NCBI GenBank assembly: GCA_008973525.1
Contig: WACJ01000302.1
Span: 124,001 to 188,000, forward strand
DNA from: Stenopsyche tienmushanensis
Lineage: Eukaryota; Arthropoda; Insecta; Trichoptera; Stenopsychidae
Direction of reading: 5' to 3'
Length of the DNA: 64,000 nt
Part shown: piece by piece, positions 21,724 through 32,147 of the stretch
Layout: each line of letters begins with the position of its first letter
How positions within the stretch are numbered: position 1 is the first letter of the stretch
The notes under the pieces: generated by a model
Told to the model about the DNA's origin: nothing
The model's input: the letters and a program-made list of their open reading frames with translations, nothing else
Databases searched by the model: none
Made by a program: the position numbers and the translations under genes

Positions 21724-22399
21724 ATGAAGTTCTTAATAGCATCAGCCGTGTTGCTTGTATTATGTTTTGTACATGGCGAAGAAGAAATCACGAGAGCTCG
21801 ACTCTTAGTTTCTAAACAAATACTGAACAAATATCTCGTAGAGGATATGGATGTTGTTGTTAAATATACATTATACAATGTCGGTAATTCTGCTGCCGTT
21901 GATGTGCAACTTCTTGATAATGGTTTCCATCCAGAGGCTTTTGAAACTGTCGGAGGTCAGTTATCGGCGTTGATTGATCGTATTCCACCTCAGACTAATG
22001 TTACTCATGTCGTAACACTTCGTCCTAAAAAATCTGGTTATTTCAATTTCACATCTGCTGCAATCACCTATAAAGCATCTGAATTTGCACCCGAGGTTTG
22101 TTATTTTATATTAAATTATATATTTACGTGCTTAAAAGCTCATTTAAAATTATTTTATTTAATATAGTGATTGTTATAAAAAAAATATTTTTTTTTAGGT
22201 ACAATTAGCAGAAAGCAGTGAGCCTGGAGAAGGCGCTATCGTTCCGTTCAGAGATTATGATAGGAAATTCTCTTCTCATATTTTAGATTGGGCTGCGTTC
22301 GCACTGATGTCGCTCCCGTCTTTAGCTATTCCATTCGGTTTATGGTATACATCAAAGAGCAAATATGAAAAATTGAGCAAATCGAAACGAGCTCAATAA
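21724..22399 (+). CDS. SSR2: Translocon-associated protein subunit beta (TRAP beta)
   Basis: Two coding exons, 21724-22095 and 22199-22399, are in phase 0 and give 190 aa (human 183). A non-coding first exon probably ends at 21193, with an intron to the acceptor at 21716-21717 (TTTTCAG). TRAP beta is an ER membrane glycoprotein of the Sec61-associated TRAP complex and assists protein translocation. Features: signal peptide residues 1-18 (ending FVHG), a luminal beta-sandwich with sequons N92VT and N108FT at positions matching the two vertebrate glycosylation sites, a membrane segment at about 152-174 ([18 protein letters not shown]), and a basic cytosolic tail [20 protein letters not shown] occurs at 22458 and 22540. 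Confidence 0.96.
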
Positions 22400-23426
22400 A
22401 TAATGTTTATTAAAAGTGATCAATGAACTATTATATCGTGGATGTTCATGTGAGTGAATAAAAGCTGTAATCGGTGTGAATATATTATTTTTCACCGATC
22501 ACTCTAGTTTTTGGTTGTATTACAGTTTTTGTAAAGTTCAATAAAATATTATTTATATATTTTTTTTAACGTCATCCTTTTTCTTTCATTCCCATGAAAT
22601 TATCGACAAGGCTCATGAAATTATTTTTTATCTTCGTTATAATGTCTGTATTTATTTAAAAAATAAAAATTCCCAATGACTCGACTTTGTTAAATTTCAT
22701 TTTGCAAAAATTTAACCTGTTGATTAGTGAGTTAATTTTCATAGCGCACACGTTTTAGGAGTACGTGCTATGCTCTTATGTAAATTAAATTTTCTGTCAG
22801 GACCGCGCAGCTTAAATTAAACTTGTATAACTTAACACTTGATATTGTTAGTGTTTTGTGTTAGCACACAATATTTTTTCATTTATTCGGAAGACTCGCA
22901 TTCAACCTTTCTGCAAGTAACATTGTTTTGCATAGTAAAGTTGAGTCTACACATGCGGTTGTGAATAATACACCCACCATAAATCTTGTCTTAATTTTCG
23001 ACATAAATAGCATCTACTTGCTGTTGATTATTTTTGCCTAATTGATGCTTGAATTGTTTAATCCCATATCTTTATTTAATGTTTAATGGCTCAACCTGCA
23101 ACCATCTGGAATTAAACTTTCTATACATACAGTCTCCCCCCGACTTGACACTCAATCAGTTCTTACCAGCTGTTCATAACAGAGTTATATAGTGAATTGT
23201 GAGCAGAACCTCTAAAAGACCAAGGATCGAAGATGATATGAATGATTAGTTCCGTGACTGTTGTGATGATGACTTTACTATAATAATCGAAGACGATTAT
23301 AATATAAAATACAACCACTTTAATTTTTAAAATTCCTCCAAGTCTTACTTTTATTTAAGAAACAAAGATACGTCCTGAACTTGTTCATTCCGCCATAAAA
23401 TATCCATGCTTTCTCTGAGTTCAGAC
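22400..23426. other. SSR2 3' region and gene-free spacer
   Basis: After the SSR2 poly(A) signals there is no recognisable gene, transposon end or RNA up to the dispersed repeat at 23427. Confidence 0.5.
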
Positions 23427-23553
23427 CTTAACACAAGTCCATCAGGAAGTGTATTTTTACTGTTTACGCAGACTGGTTCGTTATTGGCGGGAGAGGTATT
23501 TTTACCCTTTGCATTGACTCCACTTTGACGGCGGAAAAGGTATAGATAATATC
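23427..23553 (+). repeat. Dispersed palindromic repeat, copy 2
   Basis: This is the counterpart of 2862-2985 in the same orientation: CCATCAGGAAGTGTATTT, then GGCGGGAGAGGTATTTTTACC, then GACTCCACTTTGACGGCGG and AAAAGGTATAGATA. It lies 41 bp upstream of the LTR candidate at 23594. Copy 1 has no LTR beside it, so the two are independent. Confidence 0.7.
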
Positions 23554-23593
23554 AAAAAGCACTTCCTTCTGCTCACAATTTACTATGTCACTT

Positions 23594-23870
23594 TGTTACG
23601 AACAAGGTTTAAACCTTGTTCGTGTTCTTAAGAACAGAATGAGTGTCTAGAAATCGAAGCTCGATTGTTCGTGTTGTCTTGAGAACAGGAGTTTGTTTTG
23701 ATAATTAAGACACTCGCATCATTTTTATCGTTGACCAATTTTGTTATTCTCCTTTGACTGTTCTGGAGTGACGTCATTAACCGAGTATCACCACTCCTTT
23801 GCAAAATCTACTCCTTCAGAAGTAAACCGACAGGTTCGCACAGTAAACCTGCCCTTTTATTTTCGTAACA
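23594..23870 (+). mobile_element. Solo LTR candidate with internal palindromes
   Basis: The 277-bp segment begins TGTTACGAA and ends TTCGTAACA, a perfect 9-bp inverted terminal repeat of the TG...CA kind seen in Gypsy-type LTRs. Directly inside the left end lies a perfect 26-bp palindrome at 23598-23623 (half-site ACGAACAAGGTTT), followed by a 14-bp one at 23623-23636 (half-site TGTTCTT). No gag or pol reading frame flanks it and no primer binding site was recognised, so it would be a solo LTR. The 4-bp flanks (ACTT and CATT) do not match, which weakens the call. Confidence 0.45.
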
Positions 23871-24740
23871 CATTAATAGGTAAAAATAGCCGAACAACAG
23901 GAAGCAGATGCCATGCAAGTTGAACATTAAGAAATATTCCAAAGAAACAAACGAATATTGTGTGCTATGAACAATTTTAAGGTTCGTATATTGAGCCTGG
24001 TTCATTGTCAAGCTCGTTACACGCTGCGGTGGAGCTGACAGAAACCTTGTCGTTGATATACAAGTATATGATGAGACGCAAGACATCCGTCTCTATCTTC
24101 GATTTTCAGCACTCGTGCGAGAATACTCTTTCTGGATCATTCGAGTCGATTCGCAACATATGCAGGATTACTCGTCAATGGGTTAAAGGTTAGTTTTTAG
24201 CCGCAATGATCTAAAATCTAAGGGTAATAATGAACGATTTGTATGTTAATAGTTTGATTTATTTTCTCACACAATGTCATTCATAAATTAATACATTAGA
24301 ATAATGATTTCATATAAAATTTATGTCACAGCACAAAAAATAATTATATTTTAACAATTTCATTTGGGAAAAAAATTAATACATTGTTATAAATAAAAAA
24401 CAGTTTACTTTTTACAATCTTAAACGGCTTTTGCATTTTTTTCTGTCGTCTAATTCAGAAATGTATACTGACGTATTTGATATGCTTAACATAATTGTAG
24501 GATTATCAAGTGTTTATTTTCAGTGTCGGATATTTTTTTGAATAATAAGAGAGCATACTGCAATTTAAATTAACTTATGATGAATTACGCAATACTATAA
24601 AGATTATCATTGCAATCAATACATTTATTATGCGACTGTTAATCTCAATCAACTGTAATACATACACTTGCGCATTATTTAAAAATGAATAATAACATTA
24701 AAGGATGTTATGAAGATAAACAATTCTTAGTTGTACAATT
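23871..24740. other. Spacer with a short coding-like stretch
   Basis: At 24029-24190 the plus strand is open for about 60 codons, has balanced composition and ends just before a GGTTAGTT donor-like site. It matches no family I recognise and has no ATG at its start. It may be leftover transposon sequence adjoining the LTR candidate. Confidence 0.3.
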
Positions 24741-24746
24741 TTTATA

Positions 24747-24962
24747 ATGCCAATGTTTTTATACGTATCCATGTTAATTTGCACACTTTCATTTACAAAT
24801 CCCAGTAATATTGCACAAACAAAAAATAGACTTATATCAGATAATTTTACCCATTTCATTAAACCTTACGAATATTCATATCTTAAAAAATACGGATTGA
24901 TTTATAACAATTGCTTCAATCCATGTAACAATGAAATTGCTTTTTATTTATTATATTTGTGA
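24747..24962 (+). CDS. Possible small secreted peptide, unrecognised
   Basis: An ATG opens a 71-codon frame with a hydrophobic start (MPMFLYVSMLICTLSF) that looks like a signal peptide. The rest is polar and contains the cysteine pair CFNPC. The surroundings are extremely AT-rich and no intron, homologue or promoter supports it, so chance is likely. Confidence 0.12.
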   Translation: MPMFLYVSMLICTLSFTNPSNIAQTKNRLISDNFTHFIKPYEYSYLKKYGLIYNNCFNPCNNEIAFYLLYL

Positions 24963-26395
24963 TGACGACATCATATTATTATTACCCATTATTGATAGCA
25001 GTCGTGCATTTTTAAATTGGCTGAAAATCTTATGCACAAATTCATCAAAAATCATTGCAAAAATTGAAGCAAATTACTACAATATAAATTACATGAATAA
25101 CGAATGATTTGATTTCATCGTGTCTTCATTATATTCGTCAGATGCAAAGCAATAACATTAATTAGTTAAACACAGAAAATTTTCTTTCATCTTATGTTTT
25201 ACTTAGATATAATAAGGGATAAAATAAAACCTACACGACATTTATATTTATTAATAAAATAATAAAAATAGCTACGCATGAATGATAAACGTTTTGATTA
25301 CAGAAATCTATATTTATTTGTATGATTTTTGTGCAAATTTTCCAAGGCATTGCAGTAATTTCATCAAACATACTGAAGCTTACAAAATAATGCTATGAAA
25401 TGGAACAGCAATGTCGGAACTAAACAGGGTTTTGTGCAAAATACACGACTATTAAGTACACAATCTGACGCACACTAATTATTAAATTCTTTGATATGGA
25501 GAAATCTTAATATATCGTCAAAAATTATGATTTGCAATTCATTTTCAGCTATTATATGATTACCTAATCAATTGTGTTTGATGATGTCTTTACATAGACA
25601 AGTTTTATGTAAATATTTGGTACATGGTTCAACCTATTACTTTCCGCTTTAAAGCTTTCCGGTATATATTTTATTACTGTGATATTGAAAAATGAATAGT
25701 TGTTAATAAAATTTATTGTATTGAGACAGCAGTTATTAAAAGCACAAGAAGCCGGTCTACATTATTAATAGTTTATTACATTAATTAAAAAATAATAAAC
25801 ATACACTACATTTATTATAATTTGTATAGAAAATATAAATGAACATTTGGCAAGTCAGTTTCTAAATATTTAATGCAAAACCTTATTAAAAAATTGACAT
25901 TGTTTATAAAGTACACGTTTATTTGTTATTTTATAAGAGATTCTATTTTTTTTTTCATTATTAGATTCATAAAGGTTTATACATTTTGGCATTAAAGCAC
26001 TTATATATGTTACATCTATGTTTAAAAATCTCAGCATTTTTCTTATCAATCTAAAAACCACCCCTTTATATCTAATACAAATACTGGAAAACGCTTAACA
26101 TTACATTACATTGGTATTAAAAGTAAAAATTAAATCTTTATCACAGAAATAAAATAAAGTAACACAAAGAAAATAAAGCATGGACATCATAATTGATTCA
26201 ACTAATCATAGGACTTTTATTATTCTGATTGTCATAACTAGCCACTTTTGATAAATTACTGTAAAATAAATAAAATCGAAATTTAAAAAAAAATGTTTTA
26301 CAAAGTGTTAACACGTTCATCACCCAGCGTAAATCAGCGAAGTTTCTCACAGGGTTAAAATCCGATAATCGGAGCATAAGGGTGTAGAATAATTA
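24963..26395. other. AT-rich gene-free stretch
   Basis: Nothing recognisable apart from a TTAA-plus-CACGTTCATCACCCAGCG terminus-like sequence at about 26308, in the style of piggyBac ends. Its partner end was not found. Confidence 0.45.
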
Positions 26396-26409
26396 ATTAA
26401 AATAACGGT

Positions 26410-26787
26410 ATGTTACTTGACCAAGTTAAAAGTGATGAAAGTAATGATAAAGACCTAGTAGGTTTTGCAAGAGAAGCTATACATAAAATTCCATCAATTT
26501 CAAGTTCGGATAACGAGGATGTATATGCAAGTGAAGACCTCAAGGACAAGTTTAAAAAGGCTGGCTGTAGAAAAAGATGACGAATTGACCAGTATTGGTG
26601 GTTCATTGAATATTCATTGGACAATAGTGTAACGAGTTCACCAAAAAACAATAATTTAAATCCACCGACAAAAGAAGGATTTATATTATTAGACGAATTA
26701 TCTTCTGATATTATCCCATGTGAAGTGCTTTGGCTATTTATGGTTAAAAAAAATGATAAGCCTTCTGTTCAGGGAAATGATCGGTAG
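26410..26787 (+). pseudogene. Broken unrecognised coding frame
   Basis: An ATG-initiated frame of 126 codons is interrupted by a single TGA at 26578. Before the stop it is acidic (SISSSDNEDVYASEDLKDKF). After it, it continues in the same frame with protein-like composition (PPTKEGFILLDELSSDIIPC, then EVLWLFMVKK). A further coding-like stretch follows in another frame up to about 26850, so a frameshift has also occurred. I do not recognise the family. It may be a dead host-gene copy or the N-terminus of a transposon protein, given the TTAA-type terminus about 100 bp upstream. Confidence 0.4.
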
Positions 26788-27010
26788 TAAGCATAAAGTG
26801 GCATTGGAAATGATGTCTCAAGATTTAGAAATCCATGAAAATCCATAGGGCACACTTATTAAATGAACTGCATTGTATTTTACTGGAAGAGACTAATTCT
26901 TGAATGCCAGGAAGCAAGATAAATGTAATAAAATACTACATAATATTGTTCTAATTGTTCAAAATCATCTTAAATGTCTTTGAACTATTTTAACAAATAC
27001 CATGTTAATA

Positions 27011-27608
27011 GATTGTCCCGTTAGGAATGTCGTTTTTTTCATACTTACTTTTTAATCATCAGTTGTGTCTCAACCCTTTGATAACGCATATTGTATATTT
27101 AGTTAGTCGACTAACATCTGGAGAACGTTACTCGGAGAATCTCTAACTGTTTGTCAATGCCAGAGATGGTTAAAACTATTTAAAAGTGAAAATGCTCATT
27201 TAGAAAATAAGGTCCGAATTGAGAAAAAGGTTAAAATGGATGACGATATCCTGCATGCTAAAATTGAATCAAAACCAACATAGACTATATGAGAATTAAC
27301 AGACAAGCTCGGATACTTCCGGAAAAGTATTCAAATACACTTGAAAAAAAATAGAAAAGACCATAAAACAGGGGGTGTGGATACCGCACAACATTTCAGA
27401 TGAGATCAAGGCACGAGTATGTGTCGAGTATGAATTGAAAAATATTTTATATCAAAACTCGTTGAATTTTATTCTTCCGGAATTAAATAGATGAAAAGAG
27501 GTTATATCTACTGAAAGAAAATACATTGTATCGATGAAATTAATTAATAATGTTTTTGTTTGAAATTAACTCTTCCATTTAAAAAACGACATTTCTAACA
27601 GGACAATC
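27011..27608 (+). mobile_element. Mariner-like element, internally deleted, copy X
   Basis: Terminal inverted repeats read GATTGTCC(C/T)GTTAG(G/A)AATG inward from both ends, and TA dinucleotides flank the element at 27009 and 27609. Inside, mariner transposase fragments keep the helix-turn-helix portion (SVCQRWLKLFKSENAHLE) and the following ELTDKLGYFRKSIQIHLKK. The catalytic domain is deleted or shifted. It is the sibling of the 596-bp element at 60903-61498, which keeps a different part. It is not autonomous. Confidence 0.85.
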
Positions 27609-28712
27609 TAATACATAATATAATGTTATATTTAGTTAGACGAATAAAAACTTCCACCCAATTACAGGTGCCCCCACGGAAGAATACCCATCACTTATAT
27701 CTAGCTGAAAAGACGACGTACGTGTTAATGCTGGAAAACTTTAAATTAATACATTATTATTGATAATAAATTGACATTTTAATAACTATTATTTTGATAG
27801 GTGTCATGTAAAAAGAAAATATTGAATTTAATGTGACTAATAGATATTTCCACACCCAATCATTCTGATCATGTATAGAAAAAATATTTTATATGAACAT
27901 TTTGTATAAAAGAGAAAAAAAGTAGTTCTCAAATCACATCTTTAATCCAGAATCGAAGAAGATTTGATGCTGAAAGAACAGTTGATTAGAAAATTTGAGG
28001 ATCTATCAACAATATGACGATCTCCCAGTAAGTTCACACACGATATTGAAAATTATTACAAATTAATTCAGATTAGCCAAATACAAACCCAATATCAATT
28101 TTATTTAATGTTGATATAAAGTTTACCCTTTTATGCTATCGTTCGATCCAAATTTTAAGCCAATGATGACACCACAAACAACATTTTATTTACTCTTTTA
28201 TCAAAGTATAAACACTCGATAATAATAACTGTAAATATGAAATCATGTGCGTAAAAAGCCAATACTTTTTCACACGGATTCTCAGAGATCAAAATTATCA
28301 GGTGTCGAATATCTAATGGAGTCACAATAACCTTCTTTACAATAATTCTTAATTTTACACAGATCTTTAATAGAAATGTACGAATTAAGAAGTTCAATTG
28401 AGACGTAAAACTATTGGGTGTGTGAATAGACGATGAAATATTTTATTTTTAATGGTTTCTTACGTGTAATCATCACAATATTCATTCAGCCTTGTAAAGT
28501 CGAGCTTATTCTGAAAAATATATTTACCGAAAAAACCAAATATTTACTTGGGATCATAAATTTAGCTTTCAACTGTAATCAAACAATGATTGAGTGCAAT
28601 ACCTTAGGTTAAAGTAAGTAAAAAGCATATTATTATTATTAAAAAGTAATAGTTATTAATTAAAATATCAGTGAATAGGTTTTGTGCAAATTGCAAGGCC
28701 TCTATGAGCTGT
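27609..28712. other. AT-rich gene-free stretch
   Basis: No gene, RNA or transposon end was recognised. The open frames here are short and lack protein-like composition. Confidence 0.45.
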
Positions 28713-28909
28713 TTAACCCTAGATCACTAATTTTTCGAGTTACACTTTCACTACATATTATCTGTAGTCAGTACGCCTGGGTCACTAATTTGCTTATTTA
28801 GAAAGGTATTGAATGGGGCGGGATGAGGGGGGTTCGGGAACATGTATACATGTCGAATGTGTTACAAGGATGTAGTCTGTGAGACTAATGATTAGTGATC
28901 TAAGGTTAA
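28713..28909. mobile_element. TTAA-flanked miniature element (piggyBac-type MITE)
   Basis: A TTAA at 28713 and another at 28906 bound a sequence whose ends are inverted repeats: CCCTAGATCACTAAT on the left and CCTTAGATCACTAAT on the right in reverse complement. It is 197 bp including both target sites and has no coding capacity. A TTAA duplication is typical of piggyBac-mobilised elements. The interior is slightly GC-rich (GGGGCGGGATGAGGGGGG). Confidence 0.75.
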
Positions 28910-29342
28910 CATTACATTCTTATATTAAAAATTACTAAATCATACATATGACTATTGATATAAAATAAGTTTCATTATTTTTGTTTAAAAAATATAATTA
29001 AAGCTAAAATCACGATACTGAAATATAGAGAACACGCGTGAAGCTACATTAGATTGTGTAATTTTAATTGTGATACATTATTATCAAAATATAATTCTCC
29101 AATAAGTGAAATTCAATTATAAATGATTGCACAATATTCTGCGAATTGCAGCGATGATAAAATAATAAAGGAAATTTCATTATGTACAAATTAAATAAAT
29201 ATGGATTAGTTACATGATACGGCTGTATTTAAAAAGAAAGAATTTTAAGATCTTAAAACAGCCATATCTTAGAATTTGTGTATGAATTATAGCTATGTTA
29301 TGCAAATATATTGATTAAAAAAGCATTTTCTACAGTGATTTT
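28910..29342. other. 3' flank of TMEM63
   Basis: AT-rich sequence downstream of the TMEM63 stop, which presumably includes its 3' UTR. No other feature was recognised. Confidence 0.45.
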
Positions 29343-31574
29343 TTAAAGATTAACGATATTATTAATTGTATTAGTACTACCATCCCCTCCGCTTGATGAT
29401 CCATAATCTTGCATAATTCTAACGGACAGATCATTTGCTGGTTTAAGCAAAACAGGTGCAATGTATTTCGATTGAACCTTCGCTTCTTGAGTAGGAGGTA
29501 CTGATTTACAACTTGGGAAAGGGCTAAGCATTACAATCATTCCGAAAGTAACTAAAGTGAATAAAATCAGAACAATCGTCCTAGCATCCATTCCTCCTCT
29601 GATTCCAGCCAAAGCTGCCATGCTTATATAAAGAAGTAAAAGAGAAATTCTCACCATTCGGACTGCCATTGCATGAATTTTACCACCGTCGATGCCACTC
29701 ATATCACTAGACTTATAAGCAAAGTAAAGGTTGTGTTTATCGCCAAAATGCTTCAGAGCCAAATAAACCAATCCAAATGGAGTAATCAACGGACAAGCCA
29801 AGCTGTATACGACTGTAATGGAAAAGACCACAAGCGTCCAAGCGTAATGTACTCCGAAAGGAAATTCAAGTAAGATTGCCTTTTGAACATACGCCTTTTC
29901 AGCCTTAGATTTAGTGCGCATCATATAGCAAGCAAAGAGACATAATTCTGAAAATCTTATAAGCTCCAAAGCAGTACCGATAAAAGCCGAAGTTATCACA
30001 TAATTAACGAAAAACGCTCCTTTATCCGGTAGAAAGATGCATTCCCATCGGTATGTACCGGACTCTTTTTGTTGAAGAGACCACTCTAGAAAAGCCTGCG
30101 CGCTAGTCAATCCTAACGAAGGCAAAATCAGAGTCATCAATAATAAAAACGAAAACGTCTTCATCATGATTGAGTACGTAAGCTGAGAGCGCGTCCAATG
30201 CGAAAGCAGCTGATCCGAATACGAGACGAGCACCGGTAAAGTGGCAGCCATGGTCCAGAGCAAAAGGGTAGGCAAGAACTCGGATATGACGGGGCTAATT
30301 TTTTCGATATTCGTTCCCGAGCTCATGTAAAGGGCGTCGATCATGCTGACGATGATTGCGGGAGTCGTCAGGAAAAAAAGCGCAAAAAACAAAAAGAGAT
30401 TCAAGAAAAATGCCTTGACGTACCATATGTTAGAATCGACACACAAGTTTTCCCAGAATATATCAGTCGGCGCCGGGGCATGATTGAAAACCCACTGACG
30501 ATGCGATCCCGGCTGGAAAGACGTGACGATTTGTTGAACGTCGCTGTTGGATGATAGTGTGACGAATGCGATTCCTAACGGCTCGTACGAAATCATCGTC
30601 TTTGTTCTTTCTATTTCGCCGATGTATTTCCTTTCTTTTTCGGTGTAGTATTTGAGTGCATCAATCTTATCTCCGCATAAGGTTCGTTTGACGAGTATCG
30701 CTTTTCCGGTTTTTTTGAGGTGATTTTCTGAATATATTTTGGCTTTTTTAGCCATTTCCAATTTGTCGTCCAGCTTTATGATTTTGCTGGTATCATATGC
30801 TAGTTGGGTGTCCAGTATGTTGATTTGGCTGAATCTTTGCCGTAGATATCCTTCGATGATGTTCTTTTTTCTGTCTTCTTTCGAAATGTTTGTGATCATC
30901 AACGTTCGTGTTGCATAATCCGGTAAAGGTTTTCGGCCGGTGCTTCGTCGCATTAAGAGGATTGCAATCGGCAGATAGGCAAATCCGATTATGGCATGGA
31001 CCCACAGCCATGGGGAGGTAGGTTCGAGGTTAGCAATCGTCGTGTGGCCGAAAGTTTTGGTGTCGCCTTCGAGATTTGAGTGGAAATTTATTGGTAGTAT
31101 AATGCATATTGACGAGAGCATTATGATGAACATTAGCGTGATTAAATGTCGTTGGAAAGATAGATAATGTACAGCATCTGGGCCACATCTACTCTTGATT
31201 TGTTCCCTTGATAGCCTGAAGACTGCTGGTACCCACGAGCAATATCTGGCATCGATGAAAGTGAGTGAATCTGGTGCAGATTCTGCATCCGGCGTTGTGA
31301 CGACTTCATCTGGAACGCTATAGAATAATTGTGTCCATTTGTTTGATTCCTGGACGAGAGCCAAGCGACCATAGTTCCAAGCACTACGTCTGAGGACAGC
31401 AAAAAGCAGTAGGAGACAAACCCAACTTATGACGTTTAGAGTGAGTGTCTCTGGAATACCTTCATAGATGTTGGTAATAAGTGAAGTTGAATTGTGCTTA
31501 TTGGTTGTGGCCATGCAGGTTTCGGTCGAAGGAGTACCATTGCCCGTATAATCAAAGGAAAAGAACTCGTTCAT
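29343..31574 (-). CDS. Tmem63: TMEM63/CSC1-like mechanosensitive cation channel
   Basis: This is a complete 743-aa protein in one uninterrupted exon (human TMEM63A-C about 800 aa). TMEM63 proteins are the animal OSCA-family channels, gated by membrane tension. Visible landmarks: TM0 at about residues 45-61 followed by the family string RRSAWNYGRLALVQ, DAVHYLSFQRHLI, a cytosolic PHM7-type domain between TM2 and TM3 (about 215-370), then the DUF221/RSN1 membrane core with FFLTTPAIIVSMIDALYM, EFLPTLLLWTMAATLPVLVS, LILPSLGLTS, CIFLPDKGAFFVNYVITSAF and CPLITPFGLVYLALKHF. The ATG at 31574 is chosen because the frame runs back to an upstream in-frame stop without another ATG. A probable 5'-UTR acceptor (TTTTTATTGCAG) lies at about 31720. 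A 12-codon upstream ORF precedes the start. No other gene is nearby. Confidence 0.95.
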   Translation of the reverse strand: MNEFFSFDYTGNGTPSTETCMATTNKHNSTSLITNIYEGIPETLTLNVISWVCLLLLFAVLRRSAWNYGRLALVQESNKWTQLFYSVPDEVVTTPDAESAPDSLTFIDARYCSWVPAVFRLSREQIKSRCGPDAVHYLSFQRHLITLMFIIMLSSICIILPINFHSNLEGDTKTFGHTTIANLEPTSPWLWVHAIIGFAYLPIAILLMRRSTGRKPLPDYATRTLMITNISKEDRKKNIIEGYLRQRFSQINILDTQLAYDTSKIIKLDDKLEMAKKAKIYSENHLKKTGKAILVKRTLCGDKIDALKYYTEKERKYIGEIERTKTMISYEPLGIAFVTLSSNSDVQQIVTSFQPGSHRQWVFNHAPAPTDIFWENLCVDSNIWYVKAFFLNLFLFFALFFLTTPAIIVSMIDALYMSSGTNIEKISPVISEFLPTLLLWTMAATLPVLVSYSDQLLSHWTRSQLTYSIMMKTFSFLLLMTLILPSLGLTSAQAFLEWSLQQKESGTYRWECIFLPDKGAFFVNYVITSAFIGTALELIRFSELCLFACYMMRTKSKAEKAYVQKAILLEFPFGVHYAWTLVVFSITVVYSLACPLITPFGLVYLALKHFGDKHNLYFAYKSSDMSGIDGGKIHAMAVRMVRISLLLLYISMAALAGIRGGMDARTIVLILFTLVTFGMIVMLSPFPSCKSVPPTQEAKVQSKYIAPVLLKPANDLSVRIMQDYGSSSGGDGSTNTINNIVNL

Positions 31575-32147
31575 CTTGAAGAAGTTGGAGCAACTGATGA
31601 CTATTTCAAAGACAGCAGCTGTCACAACATGAGCCGCGTCAGCACTGACATAAAACACTATTTGCCAGTGTCATTTATCTTCAACAATCTATTTGGATTC
31701 GGATTAAATACTATTTTAACTGCAATAAAAAATTGATAATATTAATTCCAGATTTATGACACAGTACCCTATCAGCTTATCACAAAAAAATAAGACATTA
31801 AACAATGAATTTTTATTTTTAAAAATTAATTACCTAATTAAAAAATCCCCACAGTTTAAAAAGGGTCGTTATTAAGGGATGTTATATGTCACAAAATCTA
31901 AAAAATACACTTATTGTTATTAGCGATTTGAATCTTAATCATTAAAAAAATCATAACAGATTTGATATTTCTAAGCAGATTATATTTTTTTATAGATAAA
32001 AATATTGATCGAAATAGATATTTAAAAATTGGAAGATTATAAAGCTAATCTATTTTTATAATTGTTCAATACTGATATAAATAAAAAGTTTAGATATAAT
32101 AGTACATAATATTAAATAGGATACTAAAATATACATTTACCTACAGG
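31575..32147. other. TMEM63 5' region
   Basis: It contains the probable 5'-UTR exon start at about 31719 and then AT-rich sequence that should hold the upstream intron or promoter. The non-coding first exon could not be located. Confidence 0.4.

Noticed and set aside
29673..29873. Plus-strand frame within TMEM63
   Set aside because: It is a shadow of the TMEM63 coding strand; the protein is on the minus strand.
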